This document shows, piece by piece, positions 8,435 through 14,915 of a stretch of DNA of 36,944 nt. Every line of letters starts with the position of its first letter. Positions within the stretch are counted from its first letter, which is position 1. Origin of the DNA: CAYONM01 sp964405325 (GTDB taxonomy: Bacteria; Planctomycetota; UBA11346); NCBI GenBank assembly GCA_964405325.1, contig CAYONM010000011.1:1-36944 (forward strand), written 5' to 3'. The position numbers and the translations under genes are program-made. The notes under the pieces are model-generated. The model ran no database searches and was not told the origin of the DNA. It was given only the letters and a program-made list of their open reading frames with translations.

Positions 8435-8533
8435 ATGTCCACCATCAATACCAGCCACAAAAAACTGCCATTCTCATTCCTTCCCTGGGTTACCACAGAG
8501 GGCACCGAAACAGAGAGACACAGAGAGGTTTAG
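8435..8533 (+). other. Truncated ORF plus CACAGAG-type repeat before gp25
   Basis: A 32-codon ORF starts MSTINTSHKKLPF and then runs into a degenerate repeat at 8484-8530 made of TTACCACAGAGGGC, ACAGAGAG and ACACAGAGAGG units. Such 'CACAGAG' repeats are scattered in many environmental bacterial genomes. The repeat's last unit (AGAGAGG) lies at RBS distance from the gp25 ATG, so it may now serve as that gene's Shine-Dalgarno. The first codons may be what is left of a small CIS gene; a PAAR-like tip protein is missing from this locus. Confidence 0.35.
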
Positions 8534-8536
8534 AAC

Positions 8537-8938
8537 ATGCCGCATCTGTTCCACTTCGGCATCCCCGGTCTGGATGACGCCCCTGGTTTTCAGGTGGCGG
8601 CACACGGCGGCTTGGCCACCAACCGTGGGCCCGGTGCCATCAAACAGTCTCTGGCAATGCTGCTGGCAACCAAACCCGGCGAGCGCTGCATGCGGCCAGA
8701 TTACGGCTGCCAATTGCAGCACCTGGTCTTCGAACTGGCCGACGACACCACCGCTGGTCTCGCCATGCACTACGTGCGTAAAGCAGTGGAACGCTGGGAA
8801 CCACGGGTCCAGGTGATGGAACTCGATGCCAGTCCCGATCCGGCCTACCCCGAACGCCTGATGATCCGCCTCCGCTATCTGGTGATCGACGAGGCCTATG
8901 AAGATGAACTCAGCACACCACTTGGAGGACAGGCCTGA
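8537..8938 (+). CDS. Baseplate wedge protein, GPW/gp25 family
   Basis: This 133-residue protein has the gp25 fold pattern. It contains the conserved sequence N-R-G-P-G-A-I-K-Q-S-L-A-M-L-L-A-T, the E-R-C-M-R-P-D-Y-G-C segment (usually E-R-x-x-R-P-x-F-G) and the late strand LMIRLRYLVID. The protein is a baseplate wedge component and helps nucleate the sheath. The TGA stop overlaps the next ATG (TGATG), so baseplate J translation is coupled to it. Confidence 0.92.
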   Translation: MPHLFHFGIPGLDDAPGFQVAAHGGLATNRGPGAIKQSLAMLLATKPGERCMRPDYGCQLQHLVFELADDTTAGLAMHYVRKAVERWEPRVQVMELDASPDPAYPERLMIRLRYLVIDEAYEDELSTPLGGQA

Positions 8939-11493
8939 TGGTGCTTCCCAGTCCCAATCTGGACGATCGCGACTTCGACAGCCTGGTTGCTGAAGCCAGG
9001 CAGGTAGCGGCCCGGATCGCACCACAATGGGACACCGAAGCCCCCAGCGACCCCGGCATGATGTTGGTGGAGGTGTTCGCGCACCTCACGGAACTGCTGC
9101 TCTACCGCGTCAATCGCATCCCGGAAAAAGTCCAGGTGGAACTGCTACGCTTGGCCGGCATCGGCCTACGCCCGCCAGCGGCAGCGCGCGTCGGTCTGGT
9201 TTTTCAACGGGAAGAAAAGCTCGATCAACGCGTCGTGATCCACCAGGGCTTTCCCGTCGCCTGCAACCAGATGGATCAGGACGGTCAGCCCATTCTGTTC
9301 ACCACCGTGCGCACCGCAGTGCTGGAACCCGGTAGCCGCGAAATCCGCATAACCGCCCTACACGCCCGCGACATCGCTGGCGAAGTGGTGGGTGAGGGCA
9401 CTGGGTTGCCCGGGCAATGCCTGCAATTGGCACAGCCACCGGTCATCGCCGATTCGGGCTTTGATGATATCCAGCTGGGCATCGATCTGGGCGAACGTCG
9501 TCCGGACGGCGAAGACGCCAACACGCGATACCACGATGGCCGTTATTATCAGCTGTGGGAGCCGGTCCCCAGCTTCGCGGAAGTGGGCGGCCGGGCGCAG
9601 GTATTCAGTGTCGACCGGGTCAGCGGTCAGATCCGCCTGGCTCCCAGTGCCGGATTGGCGGCAGTGCCGCCAGCCGGCGCGTCTCTGCGCGCCTGGTACC
9701 GCTGCGGCGGCGGCAGGGCGGGCAATGTCGCCGCCGGCACCGTATGCGTCCCGCAGGAGCCCCTGCCCGGCATTCAGATGCACAATCCCGCACCGGCCAT
9801 GGGCGGCATCGACGCCGAAGCCCTGGAGCAGGCTCTGGAACGCGGCCCCATGGCCCTGGCCACCCTGCAGCGCGCTGTCACCGCACGCGACTTCGAACAA
9901 TTGGCCTGTCGTGCTTCCGCCGGCATCGAGCGCGCCCGCGCCTTTACCACCGCCGCGCTCTGGCCCAGCGCCCAACCCGGCACCGTCAGTCTCCGTCTGG
10001 TCCCCCGACCCGGCGACAGCAGTGGCCAAGGTCGCTGGCTCCGCGCCGATCTGGAACGCCACCACGCCCAGGAAATTCGTGATCAGGTCCAGGCCTACCT
10101 GGACAACCGCCGCCCGGTGGGCACCCGTCTGGACCTGGCCTGGGTCCGTTATAAATCGGTCACAGTACGAGCACGCGTGCGCTGTGAACCAGACCGCAAC
10201 CCAGCCCGAGTACGCGAGGCCATGCTCGGTGCTCTGTATCGCACCATCTGCCCCATCGCTCACGATGGCAGCCAGGCTTGGCCTTTCGGCCGCAGCCTGC
10301 ACAGCAGCCTAGTGTACGGTGCCATCATGTCGCAGCCAGGCCTGAGTCACATAGATGGCCAGGTAGAACTGATCCTGGAACATGCCCCCGACCACGACAC
10401 CCGCGCTCTCGACGTGGACCGCTTCAAATCCGGCACATGGTTTGCCGCCTGCAGCGAACGCATCTTCCGCAGCACCGACCATGGCGCCGGCTGGGATGCC
10501 CTGCATCAGATTGCCACCGGCCGTATTCGACAACTCCTCTGTCATCCGTGGCAACCTGGTTGTCTGGTGGTACTGGTTGAGGAAGACGAGCACCACCGCC
10601 TGCTGATCAGCCGCGATTACGGCGAACACTGGGACCCGAACCCCGTTGCCGACACCCGCTTTGAAATCGAAGACTTGGCCTGGCTGCCCGAAGACGAACC
10701 GGCGCTGCTGGCCGCCACCGATGCCGGCCTGATGCGGGTCGCTATTGGCGCACTCCCCATTCGCATCCGCCTGCTGGAGACAAGCGCCAGCGATGACGAT
10801 CGTGGCGAATCACTCCGGCAGGAACCACGGCGTGGCTTTTACGCCGTGGCAGTGGGCCGCGATGGTCTGGGCCGGTGCCATGTGTGCACCGCGGCGCAGG
10901 CCGGCGGCGGCGTGTTCCACTCGGCCGACGGTGGGGCACCGGGGAGTTTCCGGGCCATCGGTCTGCCATCAGAAAATGTCCGCCAACTCGCGATCCAGGC
11001 CACCGGCAATCAATTGCAGTGCTGGGCGGGCTTTGCTGCGCTTGGCCGCAGCGAAGGGCAGGCCCCACGCCGCTACAATCTGCACAATCCTGCCGCCGGT
11101 TGGCAACGTTTTCCAGCTGGCTGGCAGGGCGGCAGCTGTACTGGCTTTGCCTTCTGGAACGATCAGGTGCTGTGCGGCACCCATCACGGCGGCGTCCTGC
11201 TACTGGACGACACCCGCGAGCAGACCCGTTGGCAAAGCACGCTGATCGCTGCCGGCCTGCCCATTCGTGACGATTCCAGCCAGCTGGCACCCATTCGTGC
11301 CCTGGCTGCAGCCGATGGACAATTACTGATCGCCGGACCCGGCGGCCTGTACGGCAGCGATGGTCAGGTCGAAGAATTGCGTTTTCAGCCCAAAGCCCGA
11401 CGTGTCCACCTGGACCAGGTCACCCTCCCCGAACACTGGTTGTTCTGTTCTGGCCGCCACGAGATCGAGGTGCTGAGTGAACCCATCGCCTGA
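8938..11493 (+). CDS. Baseplate J-like protein fused to a C-terminal BNR-type beta-propeller
   Basis: This gene encodes 851 residues. Residues 1-485 are the putative baseplate assembly/gpJ-like wedge protein of CIS (NLDDRDFDSLVAEARQVAAR at the start, DPGMMLVEVFAHLTELLLYR near residue 45, a cytoplasmic wedge component like Afp11). Residues about 490-851 look different. They contain BNR/Asp-box repeats, including RSTDHGAGWD (about 510), ISRDYGEHWDP (about 558) and HSADGGAPGSF (about 660), and repeated strand-turn units such as LLAATDAGLMRVAI and VLCGTHHGGVLLLDD. This is a sialidase/VPS10/Ycf48-like beta-propeller. The fusion could add a ligand- or partner-binding disk to the baseplate rim. The gene overlaps gp25 by 1 base and tail protein I by 17 bases. 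The gpJ call is firm; the propeller assignment rests on repeat patterns. Confidence 0.9.
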   Translation: MVLPSPNLDDRDFDSLVAEARQVAARIAPQWDTEAPSDPGMMLVEVFAHLTELLLYRVNRIPEKVQVELLRLAGIGLRPPAAARVGLVFQREEKLDQRVVIHQGFPVACNQMDQDGQPILFTTVRTAVLEPGSREIRITALHARDIAGEVVGEGTGLPGQCLQLAQPPVIADSGFDDIQLGIDLGERRPDGEDANTRYHDGRYYQLWEPVPSFAEVGGRAQVFSVDRVSGQIRLAPSAGLAAVPPAGASLRAWYRCGGGRAGNVAAGTVCVPQEPLPGIQMHNPAPAMGGIDAEALEQALERGPMALATLQRAVTARDFEQLACRASAGIERARAFTTAALWPSAQPGTVSLRLVPRPGDSSGQGRWLRADLERHHAQEIRDQVQAYLDNRRPVGTRLDLAWVRYKSVTVRARVRCEPDRNPARVREAMLGALYRTICPIAHDGSQAWPFGRSLHSSLVYGAIMSQPGLSHIDGQVELILEHAPDHDTRALDVDRFKSGTWFAACSERIFRSTDHGAGWDALHQIATGRIRQLLCHPWQPGCLVVLVEEDEHHRLLISRDYGEHWDPNPVADTRFEIEDLAWLPEDEPALLAATDAGLMRVAIGALPIRIRLLETSASDDDRGESLRQEPRRGFYAVAVGRDGLGRCHVCTAAQAGGGVFHSADGGAPGSFRAIGLPSENVRQLAIQATGNQLQCWAGFAALGRSEGQAPRRYNLHNPAAGWQRFPAGWQGGSCTGFAFWNDQVLCGTHHGGVLLLDDTREQTRWQSTLIAAGLPIRDDSSQLAPIRALAAADGQLLIAGPGGLYGSDGQVEELRFQPKARRVHLDQVTLPEHWLFCSGRHEIEVLSEPIA

Positions 11494-12028
11494 ACGGATC
11501 GAAGCCATTGCGCAGCTGCTTCCGCAAGTCATGCGCGGCAGCCTGCCGGAATCGCCGGTGTTGCAGGCGCTGGTCCAGATTATGGCCCGCCTGCTGGAAC
11601 CGACACGCGCATGCCTGGCGCAGCAGGAGCACTACTGCGATCCGCGCCGCGCACCCGAACCCTTTGTCGCACTGATCGCTCGTTGGCTGCATCTGGACCC
11701 ACTGATGGACGTGCCCGACCCCGGCTCGCCAGACTGGGCCTGGAGCCTGGCCGCCGGCAACGATTGCCTGCGCGAGCTCAGCGCCGAGGCCATGCACCTA
11801 TACCATTGGCGTGGCACCAGCACCGGTTTGCAACGATTTCTGGAACTCTGCACCGGCTTGCGAGGTTTCCGCATCGACGAGGACGTCCCCGACGAACACG
11901 GCCACCCACGTCCGGCGTACATCCGCATCCATGCTCCCACCGAAGCCCGCCCCATGGCCCGTCTGGTTGGTCGCGTTGTCGCCTCGGAAAAACCTGCCTG
12001 GGTCACCGCGGAGGTGCAATATGACTAG
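11477..12028 (+). CDS. Tail protein I-like baseplate wedge component (Afp12-like)
   Basis: This 183-residue protein has a GTG start inside the end of baseplate J (17-base overlap). It shows the P2 gpI/phage-tail-protein signature: YCDPRRAPEPFVALIARWL, then a W-x-L-A-A-G-N-D-C-L-R-E-L segment, A-M-H-L-Y-H-W-R-G-T-S-T-G-L and the C-terminal A-R-L-V-G-R-V-V-A-S-E-K-P-A. In CIS this protein pairs with baseplate J in the wedges. The length is usual for the family. No tail fibre gene follows; instead a membrane protein gene does. Confidence 0.88.
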   Translation: MNPSPERIEAIAQLLPQVMRGSLPESPVLQALVQIMARLLEPTRACLAQQEHYCDPRRAPEPFVALIARWLHLDPLMDVPDPGSPDWAWSLAAGNDCLRELSAEAMHLYHWRGTSTGLQRFLELCTGLRGFRIDEDVPDEHGHPRPAYIRIHAPTEARPMARLVGRVVASEKPAWVTAEVQYD

Positions 12029-12245
12029 CATTCTCTACCTCAACCGACCTTTCTGGTGCTTGCACAGAGACAGCGAGGAACCAAGGCGAGGAGCGGTTGT
12101 GAAATGGCCCCGGAAAGACGTTGAGCAGAGGCCGTACTCCCACTCGCCTCGCAGGCCTCCATTGATTCGATGTCCTTTTGTCTTTGCGACCTCTGCGTTG
12201 AATTTTTCAATACGACAGCGTCCCCAAGAGGTCCGTCATGTATGA
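12021..12245 (+). other. 74-codon bridging ORF built largely from interspersed repeat
   Basis: The ORF starts at an ATG behind a near-perfect Shine-Dalgarno (GGAGGT, 6 bases upstream). It overlaps the tail protein I stop by 8 bases and the start of the PASTA protein by 8 bases. The first eleven residues (MTSILYLNRPF) look gene-like. The remainder is highly basic and Arg/Pro-rich and corresponds to interspersed repeat DNA, including a TTTGTCTTTGCGACCTCTGC block at 12179-12198. The likeliest reading is a small CIS gene replaced after its first codons by a repeat that kept the frame open. Translation may be retained only to couple ribosomes to the next gene. Confidence 0.35.
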
Positions 12246-13563
12246 TCTGACCGCCGACAAAAGCCGATTGGTCCTGCAGGCCGGCGAGTCCTCGCGCCTG
12301 GTGCTGACCATCAGCAACACTCGCGAACAGGACAGCACCTGCTTGGTAGCCGTCAGCCGACTGGATGGACCGCCGGCGGAGGAGGTCGCGCAAAAACCCA
12401 AACGCAAGGCCAAGGAGACCGACCGGCCGGCATTGGACTGGCAATTCAATCCGCAGATCAACCTGGGCCCGCGCCAGACCGGCAGCGTCGCCTTCACCGT
12501 GTCCTGCACCACCCAGGCGGACATCGGCGATTACCGCTTCGAGATCCTGACCGCCGACGAACGCAATCCCGACGAACAATACAGCACCCTCACCGTGCCG
12601 CTGCTGGTGTTGCCGGTGCCAGCCACAAAGCGCCGCTGGTGGCTGTGGCTGCTGCTGGGATTTTTCGTCATCCTGATTGTCATCATTCTGATCATCATCC
12701 TGACCCGACCGGCCTTCGTCCCGGTACCGACCGTGGTGGGCCTGAACTATACCCAGGCCGAAGCCCGCCTGGCGGAAGTGAGCCTGAACGCCGAACGCAC
12801 CGGCACCACGCATCAGGAATTGGATCGCTCGGTCACCATGGCGCTGAAACATGCCCGCGCCGAACAAGCACCGCGAGATGTGGAGCTGACCCCTTGGCCG
12901 GACGACGCGCTCCCACCGCTGAAACCGGATCTGGTCTGGCGCCAGAGTGTGGACGGTGCCGCCGAACGCGGTGGCACCGTGGTCCTGTCGGTGGTGCCAG
13001 ACATCGACTCAGTCCCGTCCATTACGGGGCAATCGCTGCTGGACGCCATGACCCACCTGGCTGATGCCGGCTTCCGTTTTGATTATCGCTATGCCTTCCC
13101 CGCCCAATATCGCTATGGCAATGACACCAGTGGTGTCTGGCATGTGCAGATTCCAGCGAATGACAGCTGGGAGGTGTTCTGGCCAGTCAGCGACACGCCA
13201 AACGAGGACGCCGAAGAAAGCGAGGGCGATCCGGATACGGCAGAAAAATCCGACAGCACACCGCAGGCTTATCGCGGCAGTCGCCTGCATCTCAGCAGTA
13301 TTCCCGAGCAGCTGACCGTTCCGGATTTCAGCAGTATTGCGATCAACCAGATTCTGACCATCAAACCCTTCAACCTGATTTTCATTTTTGAGCAAAAGCG
13401 CTATGACGCGTCGCAAATCGCCGACCTGCGGCAAGTATATCGAAAAGTGGGCAAGGACCTCTACGCCTACCGACAAAACCCGGCCGTCGGCAGTCAGGTC
13501 GCCCGCCATCCCCACACCATCACCGTGCAACTGGCCTTGGGCCAGGCCGGAGCCACGCCATGA
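12238..13563 (+). CDS. Single-pass membrane protein with Ig-like N-terminal and PASTA C-terminal domains
   Basis: This gene encodes 441 residues. Residues 1-125 form an Ig-like beta-sandwich (SSRLVLTISNTREQD, QINLGPRQTGSVAFTV and YRFEILTADE segments) of the kind found in COG1470-type proteins. A strong transmembrane helix spans about residues 134-157 (WWLWLLLGFFVILIVIILII), preceded by KRR, so the N-terminus should be cytoplasmic. Then come two or three PASTA-like modules (VPTVVGLNYTQAEARLAEV at about 162; SVPSITGQSLLDAMTHLADA at about 260; a weaker one near 350), with an acidic linker between. PASTA modules usually bind peptidoglycan outside the membrane. Placed directly after the baseplate genes, it is a candidate membrane anchor for the CIS baseplate. 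RBS AAGAGG precedes the ATG. Its stop overlaps the next start (ATGA). Confidence 0.85.
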   Translation: MYDLTADKSRLVLQAGESSRLVLTISNTREQDSTCLVAVSRLDGPPAEEVAQKPKRKAKETDRPALDWQFNPQINLGPRQTGSVAFTVSCTTQADIGDYRFEILTADERNPDEQYSTLTVPLLVLPVPATKRRWWLWLLLGFFVILIVIILIIILTRPAFVPVPTVVGLNYTQAEARLAEVSLNAERTGTTHQELDRSVTMALKHARAEQAPRDVELTPWPDDALPPLKPDLVWRQSVDGAAERGGTVVLSVVPDIDSVPSITGQSLLDAMTHLADAGFRFDYRYAFPAQYRYGNDTSGVWHVQIPANDSWEVFWPVSDTPNEDAEESEGDPDTAEKSDSTPQAYRGSRLHLSSIPEQLTVPDFSSIAINQILTIKPFNLIFIFEQKRYDASQIADLRQVYRKVGKDLYAYRQNPAVGSQVARHPHTITVQLALGQAGATP

Positions 13564-14915
13564 CCGCCCCGCTCTGCTTCATCCTGATGCCCTTCGGCGT
13601 CAAAGACCTGCCCGATGGTCGCCGTTGCGATTTTAATCGCATCTACCAAGCCGGCATCGAACCCGGTATCATTGCCGCCGAGCTGGAACCGATTCGCGCT
13701 GATCACGAATCAACCGGCGGTAGCATACACGGCGCCATGTACGAGCGCCTGCTGCTGTGCGACTTCGCCATCGCCGATCTGACCGGTGCCAACGTCAACG
13801 TGTACTACGAATTGGGCGTCCGTCACGCCGTACGCCCGGCCACCACCCTGCCGATCATGGCCGCCGGGACACCGCTGCCCTTCGACGTCAACCTGCTGCG
13901 CTGCCTGCCGTACGAGTTGGATGCCAGTGGCTCTCTGACCGACAGCCAGGCGGCCAGCCTCCGCGACGCCATCGCCGAGCGTTTGGTCGGCCTGCGCCGC
14001 CTGCACCGTGACGGTGCCGCCTGCGACAGCCCGGTTTTCCAATTAGTGCGGAATTATGGTCCGCCAGATCTGGACCTACTTGGCACACAAAGCTTTGTCG
14101 AACAACAGCAGAGCCGAGTCGCCAGCCACAAATCCCTGCAGGCGGCCCTGCGGCAACCAGAAATCACCGACCTGGAACGCGTTGCCGATGAATTGCTGCC
14201 CTACGATGGTTCCGATCCCGACAATCTGGTTGCCCTTCTGAAAGCCTACCGGTCGGCTTCGGCCTGGCGACCACTGCTGGAGCGCTTTGCTCGCATGCCA
14301 GCTGCCATTACCAACCAAACCGAACTGAAGCGACTGGCGGCCTTGGCCCACAATAAACTCGGTGAATACGAGCAGGCCATCGCCATCTGCGAACAGTTGC
14401 TCCACGATGGCGGCAACAATCCCGAAACCCTGGCCCTGCTGGCTGCGGCCTACAAGGCCCGCTGGCTGGCGGCATCAGCCGACGGCGCCACCGGCCGCGC
14501 CCGTGGCCTGCTGGGTAAAGCGATCGATGGCTATGCTCGCAGCTTCGACGCCGACATCCGCGAGGCCCATCCTGGCATCAACCTCCTGACTCTGCTGGAT
14601 ATTCGCGGCAACGACGCGGATCTGGCGTGGAAAGAACGGATCCTGCCGGTGGTCGCCCTGGCGCTGCTGCGACGCCCGCAGGCCGATGATTATTGGCACC
14701 ACGCCACTGTCCTGGAACTGGCGGTGCTCGCCAGCGATCCCGATCAGGCGCGGCAGCAGGCCGATCGTGCCCTAGCGGCCGACGCCGAAACCTGGATGCA
14801 CGCCACCACCGCTGGCAATTTACGCCAGCTGCTGCTGGCACGCCTGGAACGCGGCGAGGATCAGCACTGGTTGCGCCAACTGATCGCCGAATTGGAAACG
14901 GGAGACGCCGCATGA
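13560..14915 (+). CDS. DRHyd (nucleoside deoxyribosyltransferase/TIR-like) domain protein with TPR/DUF4071-like region
   Basis: This gene encodes 451 residues. Residues 1-125 show the pattern of the nucleoside 2-deoxyribosyltransferase/TIR-like superfamily: CFILMPFG at the start, I-R-A-D then I-H-G-A-M-Y-E-R-L-L-L-C-D-F-A-I-A-D-L-T-G, and the putative catalytic NVNVYYELG (Glu84) followed by R-H-A. Enzymes of this fold cleave N-glycosidic bonds of nucleosides or NAD. Residues about 190-450 are helical TPR-like repeats with AHPGINLLTLLDI near residue 340. This resembles the DUF4071/TRAF-binding region also found in ASK-type signalling proteins. The protein is a likely soluble signalling enzyme. 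It is the paralogue of the next gene, with Glu84 at the same position. ATGA overlaps on both sides place it in the CIS operon. Confidence 0.82.
   Translation: MTAPLCFILMPFGVKDLPDGRRCDFNRIYQAGIEPGIIAAELEPIRADHESTGGSIHGAMYERLLLCDFAIADLTGANVNVYYELGVRHAVRPATTLPIMAAGTPLPFDVNLLRCLPYELDASGSLTDSQAASLRDAIAERLVGLRRLHRDGAACDSPVFQLVRNYGPPDLDLLGTQSFVEQQQSRVASHKSLQAALRQPEITDLERVADELLPYDGSDPDNLVALLKAYRSASAWRPLLERFARMPAAITNQTELKRLAALAHNKLGEYEQAIAICEQLLHDGGNNPETLALLAAAYKARWLAASADGATGRARGLLGKAIDGYARSFDADIREAHPGINLLTLLDIRGNDADLAWKERILPVVALALLRRPQADDYWHHATVLELAVLASDPDQARQQADRALAADAETWMHATTAGNLRQLLLARLERGEDQHWLRQLIAELETGDAA

Noticed and set aside
9358..10302. Long minus-strand frame antisense to baseplate J
   Set aside because: It is a low-complexity Ala/Gly-rich shadow of codon bias; baseplate J is clear on the plus strand.
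14693..14911. Upstream extension of the second DRHyd protein
   Set aside because: The extension overlaps the end of the first paralogue out of frame; the MPFG-type N-terminus aligns both proteins at the ATGA start.
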